64,000 bases of DNA, taken from NCBI RefSeq assembly GCF_029931775.1, contig NC_079314.1, positions 70,919,879 to 70,983,878 on the forward strand. The letters are read 5' to 3'. Below are positions 11,190 through 23,500 of this stretch, piece after piece; within the stretch, counting starts at the first letter, position 1, and each line of letters begins with the position of its first letter. The stretch comes from Euleptes europaea (lineage: Eukaryota > Chordata > Lepidosauria > Squamata > Sphaerodactylidae). Below the pieces are notes generated by a model. It searched no databases, was not told the origin of the DNA, and was given only the letters and a program-made list of their open reading frames with translations. The position numbers and the translations under genes are program-made.

Positions 11190-11339
11190 GTTTAGATAGG
11201 TACCAGTTTGAAACCGCGACGCCCGAAGGAGGCCGTGGGGCCCTCCCACCGTCGACAATTTGCCAGGGTGCGCCGGGGTGGGTGGATTTGGGCGCCGGGG
11301 TCAGGCCGCCCCCTTGGGTCGCAGCCAATCGGCGGGAAA
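11190..11339 (+). promoter_or_regulatory. HELB: HELB CpG-island promoter with CCAAT and E2F-type site
   Basis: CpG density rises sharply from about 11165 to 11700, covering exon 1. A CCAAT box lies at 11325-11329. An E2F-type site GGCGGGAAA lies at 11331-11339 and touches the start codon. Paired CCAAT and E2F elements are typical of S-phase genes, which suits a replication-stress helicase. Further downstream, ETS-like CTTCCGG occurs near 11655. Transcription start is inferred, not seen. Confidence 0.55.
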
Positions 11340-11526
11340 ATGGCCCGACGGAGCGGCCAGGGCAGCCCAGGAGCCTGCTTCGAGCTCCGGGGCTTGTTGC
11401 TGCCGGCCAAGACCACCGATGGAAAAGAGGAGGAAGACGAAGGGCAGGGCGACGACCCGGAGCCCCTGCTTGAGCTCCCCGAAGACTCGAGCCAACTGTC
11501 TTTTTCCCAGCCCTCGCTCCGGACAG
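11340..11526 (+). CDS. HELB: HELB exon 1 (residues 1-62)
   Basis: The ATG at 11340 sits in a good context (GGGAAAATGG). The exon encodes [20 protein letters not shown] and then an acidic stretch ([13 protein letters not shown]) like the acidic N-terminus of mammalian HELB (MARSS start, EEDDDY-rich). The GTAAGC donor follows at 11527; phase 1. This part is weakly conserved, so the start rests on position, CpG island, frame and the shared MAR opening. Confidence 0.85.
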
Positions 11527-14500
11527 GTAAGCAACTGCCCGCCGCCACCGCCGCACGTTTCTCCCGCCTTCCCCACTCACAGCCCCTCATTGAGGCCATG
11601 GTGTGCACGAGCGCTTCTCTGGGCGGAAGTCCCTTGAACTCTGTGAGAATAACTTCCGGGTAGACGGCGCCCTTTTCCGGCTGTGCCATCGCTTGCTTGA
11701 GAGGCGGGAGCCGCAGTTGCCCAACCCTAGGAGTCCTGCAGGGGCGGGTTATCTAAGGGGCTGGGTTGGCTTTGTTCTTGGGTCCACAGCATGATGTTAA
11801 TTATCATCTAGACTGGCAAACACGAGAAGTCATCAGGAAAGCATCTCCGAGGCTGCAATCCTAGAATTGATGGAAAGGGGAGAGTTCATAATTACACTCA
11901 TTTGGGGAGGGGCTGTGTCTCAGTGGTAGAACATCTGCTTGGCCTGCAGAAGGTCCCAGGTTCAATCCCTGGCATCTCCAGTTAAAGGGGCTAGGCAAGT
12001 TAGTGATGTGAAAAACCCCTGCCTGAGAGCTGGAGAGCCGCTGCTGGTCTGAGTAGACAATACTGACTTTGATGGACCAAGGGTCTGATTCAGTAGAAGA
12101 CAGCTTCATGTGTTAATCACAAAAACTCACTGGATTAAAAAAAAAAATCCCACTGGAATGAAAAACAACGAAGAACATTGTGGCACCTTAAAGCCTAATA
12201 GAACTATTATGGTGTAAGATCTTATACGATCCACATTGTCCTAATTTGGCAGGTTTTACACATGATAAACAATTTTTCCATGGGGTAAAAAGTCTAGGAA
12301 ATGTGCGAAGAACAAGATTTCTCTGCAAAGCTCAGATGTGCACAAGATATGTAAGAATAACTGCTGTTCACAACATCAGTTGCTGGTAGATAACTCAGTC
12401 TCCCCCTCCCCCTCCATTTTTGCTGTCACAGAATAACGGCTTCTTTTGAATTTGTAATTATTGAATTCAGTAGGATGTACTTTTGAGGAAACAAAGTTAG
12501 GACTGGGCTGTGATGGTGAGTAACTGAAAGCTCGCTTTATCACACACTTAGGTTTAAAAGCTTCTCCTAATTTTTTTTTGTATTGGACATAATTCTTTAA
12601 AATTTCTGAAAAGTATAGATCACTTCCTAGCCAAATCATTGCATTTTTGTAGTGACTTTAGCAGCCTGCTATAGAACACTGAGGAGATAAACTCTACTTT
12701 GGAGAGCATCCTGTTTCCTTAATTGACAAGTTTTTAGAGATGGGAATGAACTATTGGAAATGTTAAACAGAAGACTGATTTGTGAAATGGCTGCAGATAA
12801 AAATAATTGTTGCTGCTGTCAGATTTGTTGTTGTTCATCAGGGCCTAAGATTATTGGGATTAATCTGTGATATAGCTGAAACAAAAAAAAATTAAGTCAC
12901 AATATTTTAATATGTTGACATCTTTTCCCCTTCTAAATGATTTCAGTTATAATAAAAGAAGAAAAATCCCAAAAAGAATACCAAGTGGTTGGACGATTTT
13001 CATTTATTGGCCCTTGGTGGAAAGTGAATGTTAAAGTAGTGCAGGATGGATCAAAGTACAAGGTACAGGGGTACCCATCTTACATTCTACAGACTCATCC
13101 AGGAAAAAATTGGAAAGCAGTTATTTCACTCTTTTTTAAGGAATGTAAGGTTCCAGAAGAATTTAAAACAGCATTTTTTGAGTGGCTTTCTGAACGGTCT
13201 TCCCTAAACTTTAAACACCTGGAAGAAATCTTAAACCAGTTTACAGTGTCAAAACTTCAGGAAGGAAGACACTTAGACATTTTTCATTACATTAAGAACT
13301 CACGTGAGTATAAATATTTTATGTGTGATTTTTTTATTATGATAGTGGCTCACTTGCTGCTCATAATTTTACTTATATAGCACTCAGATTTGAATTTACA
13401 AAGGCAGGTTAGTTACTGTAGGTAATAACCTTTTTTCTTTCTTGTTGGCTGTATAGCTGCAGGGAAAGCTGTTCTGGTAGCCTTGGTCTTCCCTGCTATC
13501 ATGGAATTCTTGCCTACTCTTCTGCCACACAGTATATCCAGTTGCATTGGGTGGTTGGACTGGAGTGAAAGCAGTGACAAAGAATGCAAAAATGGTAAAC
13601 TAACAAAACTGAACACAATCTTAACAGAAGAACCATGGAAACTTGGATTCAGCACAGTAAGAAAACATTTATTGCATCTGGTATATACACTAATATAATT
13701 CAAAACCTTTTTTTGAATGGTTTTTAACTTTAAAAACGCATGGACAGAGGTGAGACTGTTGACAGGCAGAAAGGACAGTCAGAGGAAGTGCTAGCAAAAG
13801 AGGTTTTGGTTTCGAGTATCTCTTGCCAGCCATCTCTGTAGCCTGTGGAGAGTGTGACATGGCTCTGAAGAACAAGTCAGGGTGTCTGAATTAGTTTCAC
13901 ATGATGTAGTTGACCTACTGTGGATAATAAACCAAAATTCTGATTCTGGTTTAAGGTAGCCAAGGTAACCAGTGTTAGTGAGATGGGCTGATTTCAGACA
14001 ATCAACTAACCATTGTTGGTTTAATTAAAACAGTGGATTTGCAAGTTGTCTAAGACAAGGCAGGTTCTTTAACAAATTTCTCTTTCCAATTTTGTACCTC
14101 AGCTGTGTTTAGTTGGAATCATTCAGACCTAAGGATACCCAGCTGGTACAGGAGTGCAACCTTGGTGTTTTTTAGGGTTGCCAACCTCCAGGTAGGGCCT
14201 TGAGATCTGGAATTACAATAGATCTCCAGTCTACAAAAATAGGTTCCCCTGGAGAAAATGGCTGCTTTGGAGGGTGAACTGTACGGCATTATACCCTTCT
14301 GTGGTTCAGCCTATTTCCAAACCCTCCTCTCCCCAGGCTCCTGTCCCAAATCTCCAGGAATTTTCCAACCCAGAGTTGGCAACTGTAGTGTTTTGGGAAG
14401 CAAATTGGCTGAGTGGGTTTTTGAAGGGCTTTTGAAATTGTCTGCAATTGATTGCAAGTAGTCCATGGCAACTGATTTAAGGAGACATATTTTCTGTTTT

Positions 14501-17500
14501 TAACTTATGTCAGTTCCCTTGGGAATGCTATGTCTAAGTAATAGAGTTTTGCTTTCTCTAAAAGCTAGTATACAGAGATCTGCAGTCTTACGTTGGTGAA
14601 GCATCTTGGAAAGCCTTCTCTGAATTCCCAGAACTTCTTGAAAAGATTCCTGATTTACAGAAAAATGCATTAATAATATATGCAAAACTCCAGAAGAGGT
14701 GTAGAGACATGGGACATACATATGAAGAACTGGATGCATTGATGCGTATGGTCCCTGACATATCCACTGAACATACTTGGCAGTCACTTACATTTATGAA
14801 AGATGAGAAGATAGTGGTGATTGAGAGAAAATTAGTGTTCCTTTACAAGCTGTACAAAGCAGAAAAAGACATTGCATTGGTTATGTATGAGCTCCTAAAG
14901 AAAACCCCGTGGCGGTTGAATGTTGATGTGACAAAGGTACTTAATAGAGGTGCACATATTAACGGTTCAAAAGGCCCAGATGAGAATAAATTAAATGAAG
15001 AAGAGGAACCTTGTGAACTGGATCATGTAGAACCTAACAGCAATTTGGATGTGCAAGAAAATATGGAAGAAACCACCAATAAAGAAATGCATGAAGCAGA
15101 ACTGGATCCAGATCAGGAGAATGCAATGGAATTGATTTGTTCCAATCCAGTGACTGTCATGAGTGGCAAAGGTGGCTGTGGGAAAACAACAGTGGTTAGT
15201 TATCTTTTTAGCTATCTAAAGCAGATGGAAGTTGAAGAAGTTAGAAGAGCCTGTGAAGATTTTGAGGCAGACCTGGATACATCAGAAGAATGGAAAACTT
15301 CTAGGCCGTCTTCTCATTTGAACATCCATTCAAATAAAAGTGAATCATTAGAAGTCTTGTTTACTGCACCTACAGGGAGGGCAGCAGGTTTGTTGAGTAA
15401 GAAAACAGATCTTCCTGCTTATACTCTGCATCAGGTATGAAATATTTTTAAAGTTTTCTAGTAATCTGGTGGGATTGTTGTATAACTCAAGTGTTCAAGA
15501 AATAGCACACACAAAATATCATATGCAAATATAAATAATTTGATACTTTAGGATATTTATCATAGCATTAAAAGACTTGGAAAGTTTTGTTTCCAACCTA
15601 AAGCGTATTTTCTTTTATAGTATTTTGGCTAGGTGCCATAAGTCTTCCAGAATCTGGAAGTTTGTACCTCTAGATCAGGGGTGGGGAACCTTTTTTTTGC
15701 CAAGGGCCATTTGGATATCTTGGACATTATTCGGGGGCCATACAAAATTTATATATATAAAATAAAAAGTAATCAGCAGTGCAATGTTATGCAGGTCTAC
15801 TCTAAATCCTACTCAAGTCTAGTCAGCGGGGCTTACTCATTGGAAAGTGTCAACAGGTTTGTCCTGCAGATGTCTAGGATCTTAACCAATTGGCAATCTA
15901 CCCATTTTGGTCCAGAGAAACTATGAAGTACATTTTGTTTATTGAATAATTTTACATGCTGCCTGGAACGTGACTTGGATGGCCCAATGTCAGGCTGCTA
16001 TCTCGGTTTCGTTATTGCCTCTGTCTCTGTGCTGTATTGTCTGCCCCCCAAGGTCGCATACCTAGGCCTGGGAACTCAGCTCCTGGGAAACTGTATTCAT
16101 GCGTGTAATCTCCCGCCTTGCCTGCCTTATAATATCTCCCAGCTAGTGAGCCTCTCAGAGCTGTCATTTTATTCGTTTGCACTGTATGCCTATTTGATCA
16201 GTAAAAACCATCTGTTTGGACTCTATATGACTTTGTGGTGACTTCTGGTTCTGTGGGCCAAGGGCTGACATTATGACAGCTCTCTCTCATCTTCACCATT
16301 TTTCTAGCCAGGCTGGAGCCCAGGGGGGTTCGCCTGCCACTTGGATGGGAGCTGTGCAGCTCTCCAGGTGATCTACTACCCTGGAGCCCTTCTCAGAGGA
16401 TCCTACTCTGTTACAAGACTTAATCGCTGAACTTTTCCGGACGACCCGAGAGGTTTGCCGCTTGAGGGAACTGGTACAGGCGCAGTGGCAATCTCTTACA
16501 GGACGTCTCTGGATGTTAACATCGGAGGATACTGATGCTCGTTTAGATCTTCAGGACTTGGATCAATTACTGGACGATGCCCGATTGGCGACTGAGGATT
16601 TACAAATATTAACTGGACTTTTGGATAATCTTATTTCTCGACAAACTCTTTCTACCATGGCGGGAGCCCCGCCGGAGGGTTTTTCCCTGATCCCGGATGC
16701 GGCCAGCTGCCAGGCTGAGGCCAAGCGAGTCGCTATTAGCACCGCTCTTCTCCTTGTGGAATGTACAAAGGACACCCCGGTAGCCACCTTGGCTCAAGTT
16801 TTGACCCCGACGTTTGGAGCCGAGGCATCCGCACTGGCGGTTCGAGTACAACCTCTGCTGGGCGGGGAACCTGACCCCATACTCTTGCTCCTCGAGACAG
16901 AACTTTTGCCGCGCATTACGGCAGAGGCTGCCCTAAGACTTGAGAACGCCAAAGTTCTTGCGGATCAGCAAGCCGCCGAAGCGGCTAGGGTCGCAAGAGA
17001 GAGAGAGGCGGCGGAAGCAGCCAGGGCGGCTGCAGCAAGGATTAGGAATCAGGCGAACGTGGACACGCGCCCCAAGGACTATGTACTGGGACTATCAGGT
17101 CTAACTTTTTCCCCGGCGTTTGTCCCGTCGCGTGCGACCCAACGCGCACGCCGTTTGGCTGACCGACGTCGAGACTCAGATGAGTCTGAAGACGAGGATT
17201 TATATGGGGATAGCTCTCAATGGGCCACGAGCTTCCGAACCAGTAAGCCTCATCTTACTGGTGGCCCAAGTGAGGAGGTTCATCTTTTACGAGCCCAGAA
17301 TCGGGAGCTCTCCGACCGTGTTGATCGACTCCAGGAAGTAATGGAACTTATGCTTCAAGAGAACAGGCAATTACAACACACCCTGATAGCTCAGAGACAG
17401 CCCGTTCCGATACCGGGTCAGGGGGTACCCGTACAACCACCCGCTAATGTGCCTGCTCCACCCTTACCTCCTGGAGCTCCTGTTGCTCCTCCGCCCGGAC

Positions 17501-20500
17501 CACCCGTGCAACCACCTGCTAATGTGCCCGCTCCACCCTTGCCTCCTGGAGTTCCTGTTGCTCCTCCGCCCGGACCACCCGTGCAACCGGGTCAACCCGC
17601 GCCCGGCCCTTGGAAGCAACTCAAATTGAGGACTACGTATGACGGATCTCTTGAGACTTTGCCTTGTTTCTTGCATCAAGTGGACAGTTATATGCGAGAA
17701 CAAGGTCAACTTTTCCCCACGGAAGATAGCCGGGTGCGGTACGTAGCTTCCCTCCTGACAGGCAAAGCGGCTGACTGGATGGTCCTCCAGTTTGACACCC
17801 GCTCTCGTGCGATTCGTTCCCTCAACAACTTCATGACTGCCCTGAGAAGGAGGTTTGAGGACCCCTTCCTGGGGGAAAGAGCCAAAACGGAACTCTTACA
17901 ATTAAAACAAGGCTCTGCTACAGTTCGGGAATTTGCCGATGAATTTCAGCGACTGGCAAGTAAAATTGTAGGCTGGCCCGAGACCACCCTAATCCATCAT
18001 TTCAGGGAAGCCTTGCATCCTGACATTCTGAACTGGTCTTACATGCGGGGCGATCCCGATACCCTCGAAGGCTGGATCCTATTAGCCGAGGAAGTGGAAA
18101 GCCGCCGCCGCTTTATTTCTCTCGTACGTCAAAAACACAAGGAGAAGGGCACCCAAAAGCCTCAACCCAAGGCACCACTGCTCGTCCCACGAAATCCCCC
18201 ACGTCCGCTCCAGGAACGTGAAGCCCGATTTCAAAGGGGTGCCTGTCTTACATGCGGAGAAATGGGCCACTTTGCAGCCGTTTGCCCAGCCGCCACCGCA
18301 ACAGACCGGAGTTCCCGCCCCTCCTACCCCTCCGACCGCTCAGCCGCCTGCAGTCTGCGCGCCGCCGCACGTAAGCACTAGCCCTATAACTGTTTCTCAG
18401 ATCTCCATGACCGACGGGGGGGCTCCCTCCAAAATCCCCATCTCCGAATCCTTTTTAACTGTCCTTCGGGACCAGTGCCTTTTAGAACGTTCCGCTCATA
18501 CCCTACCTCCTGGTGTTTTGGAACAAGGGGGGTCCTGGTACAAAGACTCAAAATTGTATGTACCCAAAGCTCTCCGGAAAGACGTTTTACATTTAGCTCA
18601 TGGAGCCAAAACAGCTGGGCACTTTGGGTTTCTGAAGACCCTTCACTTATTGCGCAGACAGTTCTGGTGGGGGGGAATGCGTTCCGACATTGACTCCTTC
18701 ATCCGCAGCTGTCCCGTTTGTGCCGCTGCGAAACGATCGCAGGGCAAACCCCCGGGACTGCTACAACCTCTTGAAACGCCCAGCAGACCTTGGGAAGTGA
18801 TTGCTATGGACTTCATGACTGATCTCCCTCTCAGTGGGGGTAAAACTGTGTTGTGGGTTGTTACTGATTTGTTTTCTAAGCAAATACATTTGATTCCATG
18901 CGCAGGGATCCCCTCTGCTCAGAAACTGGCCCGCCTCTTCGTGACGCATATCTTTCGTTTACATTCGTTTCCGCGTAAAATAATTTGTGACCGCGGAAGT
19001 GGTTTCGTTTCTAAGTTTTGGAAAGCTTTCCTCAAGTTGGTGGGGGTGGAACAGGGATTGTCTAGTGCATACCATCCTCAAACTGATGGTCAAACTGAAC
19101 GTGTCAATGCTGTACTTGAATGTTATTTGCGTTGTTATGTTAACTACCACCAGGATAACTGGGTGGAACTGTTACCTTTAGCAGAATATGCCTACAATAA
19201 TGCCATGCATCAATCCACAGGTTTTAGCCCGTTTTTTGCTGTGTATGGACAAGATTTCAGTCCCATCGCTCCTACAGATGATGTAGAGGGGGAGGGGAAC
19301 CCCGACATTGCCTCCTGGGCACACGCCCTCCGTACCACTTGGCCCTGGCTCGTTAGCAACCTCGACCGGGCCAAACGTAAATACAAAGCGCAAGCTGACA
19401 AACATCGCTCCCCCGGGGGTGATCTGCAAGTGGGTGCTTTGGTTTACCTTTCCACCAAAAATCTCCGTTCCACCCAACCGTGCCATAAGCTCAGCGCCAA
19501 ATTCATTGGCCCTTTCCCCATTACTCGGGTCATAAACCCTGTCACAGTGGAACTGGCTCTCCCCAAATCCTTGAGGCGTGTGCATCCTGTTTTCCACATA
19601 AGCCTCCTCAAACCCCATGTTGCTTCTCCACGATGGCATCCGGACCCACCGCCTGCGCAACCCATCATGGTGGGGGGGGAAGAACACTTCGAAGTCTCCA
19701 AGATCCTTGACTCCCGTATTCACCATGGCAATCTGCAATATCTAGTTCGTTGGAAACATTTCCCCCCTGCCTATGACGAATGGGTGCGCGCACGGGATGT
19801 CTCCGCCCCCGACCTCGTCGACGCCTTTCACATTGCTTACCCGAACAGGCCAGCCCCCTTGCGAACTGGGAGGGGGCCTTGAGGGGAGCAGAATGTCAGG
19901 CTGCTATCTCGGTTTCGTTATTGCCTCTGTCTCTGTGCTGTATTGTCTGCCCCCCAAGGTCGCATACCTAGGCCTGGGAACTCAGCTCCTGGGAAACTGT
20001 ATTCATGCGTGTAATCTCCCGCCTTGCCTGCCTTATAATATCTCCCAGCTAGTGAGCCTCTCAGAGCTGTCATTTTATTCGTTTGCACTGTATGCCTATT
20101 TGATCAGTAAAAACCATCTGTTTGGACTCTATATGACTTTGTGGTGACTTCTGGTTCTGTGGGCCAAGGGCTGACACCCAGCCTGATCTCATCAGATCTC
20201 AAAAGCTAAGCAAGGTCGGCCCTGGTTAATATTTGGATATGAGACCACCAAGGAATACCAGACTTGTTATGCAGAGAAAGGCAATGGCAACCCACCTCTG
20301 TTCATTTCTTGCCCGAGCCAGCAATGCCGTGGATTGAATTTAGAAGGGTACAGATTGGGGAGGGGCACAGAGTACACAGAGAGAGATGCTTCATGTTTGG
20401 TAGTCCATCCTGCACCGGGGACCTTCTGCATGCCTAACAGATGCTCTACCTCTGAGCCACAACCCCTGCCAAGCAGAGGCTCTACTCCTGATCCACAGCC

Positions 20501-23500
20501 CTTCCCAAGCAGTTGCTCTCCCCGTGATCCACAGCCCCTCCCAAGCAGATGCTCTCCCTCTGATCCACAGCCCCTCCCAAGCAGATGCTCTCCCCCTGAT
20601 CCACAGCCCCTCCCAAGCAGATGCTTTCCCCCTGATCCACAGCCCCTCCCAAGCAGATGCTCTCCCCCTGATCCACAGCACCTCCCAAGCAGATGCTCTC
20701 CCCCTGATCCGCAGCCCCTCCCAAGGAGATGCTCTCCCCCGATCCACAGCCCCTGCCAAGGAGATGCTCTCCCCCTGATCCACAGCCCCTGCCAAGGAGA
20801 TGCTCTCCCCCTGATCCACAGCCCCTGCCAAGGAGATGCTCTCCCTCTGATCCACAGCCCCTACCAAGAAGATGCTCTCCCCCTGATCCACAGCCCCTGC
20901 CAAGGAGATGCTCTCCCCCTGATCCACAGCCCCTGCCAAGGAGATGCTCTCCCCCTGATCCACAGCCCCTGCCAAGGAGATGCTCTCCCCCTGATCCACA
21001 GCACCTCCCAAGCAGATGCTCTCCCCCTGATCCACAGCCCCTACCAAGGAGATGCTCTCCCCCTGATCCACAGCCCCTGCCAAGGAGATGCTCTCCCCCT
21101 GATCCACAGCCCCTCCCAAGCAGATGCTCTCCCCCTGATCCACAGCCCCTGCCAAGACGCTCTACTGAAGCGTGCCAGCCGGGAGATCCAGCGGGGAGGG
21201 GCTGGCCAGGGGGCCTGCCGGCAGCCGCTCGAGAAGCATGCGCCAGCCGGGGGTTCAAGCAGGGAGGGGCTTGGCAGGGGGCCCTCTGGCTGCCGCTCGG
21301 GAAGTGTGCTCCAGCCGGGAGATCCAGCGGGGAGGGGTTGGCCGGGGGGGGCTTCCGACGGCCCCTCGGGAAGCTTGCTCCAGCTGGGGGTTCAAGCGGG
21401 GAGGGGCTTGGCAGGTGGCCCTCCGCAGGTGGGCCGGGGGCCGGATGAAATGATCCCGCTGTCCGTAAACGGCCTGCGGGCCGGAGGTTCCCCACCCCTG
21501 CTCTAGATCCTGAGTCCAGACATTTCTCTTGGTCCATGCCCTGTAACTTTTTATGACAAGGTTACACACCTACAGCAGTTATGAAATTGTGTTATTATCC
21601 CAAGTTGAGTGTGCTGTCTTTGCTTTTCAATATGCCTGATGAGACTGGTTGGACAGTTTTATCAAGATGTTGGTTTGAAATAGTTTTAAGCAAATTTCTA
21701 ACTTGCTTGCACAACAAAATGGGGAAAATAAAGTGGTGCCACCTTAAGAATACTATCCTGGGAGTAAGTCACATTGGCAGTGAAAGACTGAGCAACAAGT
21801 TTAGCTAGTTTTTTTAAAAAATCTGATTGTGCTATAGAACGGATTGGCACTTAAGAGAAGAGGCTTGGGGGACCATCCCCTGCAGGACCAGCTCCAACCC
21901 AGAACTGCCATCCCAGGCCAAAATGAGAGGCAGGTACAAGCTGGAGGCACGGGAAAGGAGGGCTTGCCATGGCAAGGGACACGCTTGCTCAACCTCATGC
22001 CTTCTGGGCCTTGCTGAGGCAAGGGGTGGGATGCACCCACCCGGCATCTCCATAGTACGGAACTGTCCCAGCCACCCAGCTTGGTCAGGCACATCCTGCT
22101 TGGGGCTGGACAGGCAGCCTCTTCCTCCTTTGTGAGATGGGGCTGGGGGCAGGGCCCTTTTCCAGGGCCACCCCCCCCCCCATCCATCCCTGATTGTACT
22201 TAATGTAAAATTTATATGATGTGCTTTCAGGTTGTCTACAGCTATTACTCTGGGGCCAAACCATGGAAGTTTTCTAATGTCAAAGTGTTGGTTGTAGATG
22301 AAGGAAGCTTGGTGTCTGTAGCTGTTCTTAGCAGAGTCTTAAAACTCTTATTCCACAGTGCTCAACTTGCAAAGCTTGTTATTCTTGGTAAGTATAAAGC
22401 CTTGGTTAAAAATCAAGACAAACTTGAAATGAGAATAATATTTCATATTTCATCCAATTTATACGATGTCCTTCTTTGGTTCCTGCTACTTTCATTGAGA
22501 TTTATGGAAAGAGATTACGTAAAGAATATATTGCTGCCCAGCCCTTGAGAAACAATCTAATTTTACAAACTAGTATCCTGACACAACTTTTACTCACTAA
22601 TTTGTGCAGATGATCTAGTATTGGGACCAGATTTCTCTGGCCTGGCAGGAGATCAGTTGTGCACTGATTTTTATTTTGTTCTGATATGGACCCATCCTTA
22701 TCAAGCACACACCTGTGTCAAAGGGATTAGGTTTAGCAGCTTCTGGCCATGTTCACAATTCCAGAAATCTTACTTGTAAAATAATCTCTGAATGCATATT
22801 TTTAAGAAGCAATAAGGGAAATCGTAAGAAGAACTTCAGTTTATATAATGTTCACTTTAATTCTTGAAGGCTACTTCCATAAATTCCTTCAAGTCAAAAT
22901 TGCAGCCCTCTTTTAGACTCTGAAATCTCACATGTAGAGGGAGAGCAGGATTGGTAGGGCTCTGTTTGATATTCACATGTTCAGTTTCATATCAAGTGGT
23001 ACAGTGAAAGTTTTGTTTTCTGGCACTCATGGGAAGTGAGTGTTGCTGGTTGATCAAATGTGCTGGATACTCAAGCTTATTGCTCTGCCTCAGTGCCTAG
23101 CAGAGGAATCCACAGTGATCAAACCCCATCCCATTTGGAGTGCCATTGGCAACAGCCTCCATGCCAGTTAAGACCTTTCCTGGGACCCTTTCCCCTGAAC
23201 CGTAGAACCATCCTATGCAGCAGGCAGACAAGCTGCCTAGGGGCCCTCAAGCAGAGCTGGTTCCCAATGCCTCAGGGCAGGGTGAGGGGAAAGGAGGTAC
23301 TTCGGGATAGTGTCAGCTGGCAGTGCTGCCTGTCAAAAGCCCAACAATAGCTGGAGACATCAGGCTAGCCAGCTGGAGAGATGTGAGTGGGCCATGTGTG
23401 TGCCCAGAGACACGTGTATGGTGGCTGAAATTGTCCTCTGGGCAATAGTGGCTAACTGAACGTTCTGGATAATCAAGTGCCAGACAGTAAAGCTTTTAAA

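Larger units (their letters stand above)
15988..20176 (+). mobile_element. Ty3/gypsy chromovirus LTR retrotransposon, young, broken
   Basis: Two direct 283-bp LTRs starting TGTCAGG and ending GGCTGACA bound the element. They look identical by eye, so the insertion is recent. Flanks CCCAA and CCCAG form a near-perfect 5-bp target duplication, and the host site is a 5S SINE. Recognised parts are a gag-like frame with a nucleocapsid-type zinc knuckle and an integrase with a C-terminal chromodomain, which places it in the chromovirus branch of Ty3/gypsy (sushi-like elements of vertebrates). A purine-rich tract precedes the 3' LTR. It does not look whole: about one major break, so it is a fossil, probably dependent on other copies for its move. 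Confidence 0.92.
15676..21500. mobile_element. hAT-family non-autonomous transposon, expanded by nested insertions
   Basis: The left terminus CAGGGGTGGGGAACCTTTTT and the right terminus GGAGGTTCCCCACCCCTG are inverted repeats. They are flanked by a perfect 8-bp target duplication CTCTAGAT at 15668-15675 and 21501-21508. The site fits the NTCTAGAN preference of Ac/Charlie-Buster-type hATs. The subterminal sequences match the element at 39557-40263 in opposite orientation. No transposase frame is seen. The interior holds a 5S SINE that itself holds an LTR element, a minisatellite and GC-rich tandem repeats, making it 5.8 kb. It lies in HELB intron 4. Confidence 0.85.

Noticed and set aside
11089-11689. 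Antisense open frames of over 160 residues across HELB exon 1
   Set aside because: GC-rich CpG-island shadows with no known family and no splice or start support.
20177-20290. Possible 5S rRNA gene
   Set aside because: Has 5S internal control sequence but is diverged and carries a SINE spacer; similar SINE copies occur elsewhere in the window.
20440-21165. CRISPR-like regular repeat array
   Set aside because: Head-to-tail units without unique spacers in a vertebrate intron; a minisatellite.
20334-21537. Long open frames on both strands (up to 390 residues) with Ser/Pro/Gln-rich repeats
   Set aside because: Products of a 36-bp tandem array whose length is a multiple of three; no start context, no family, no splice support.
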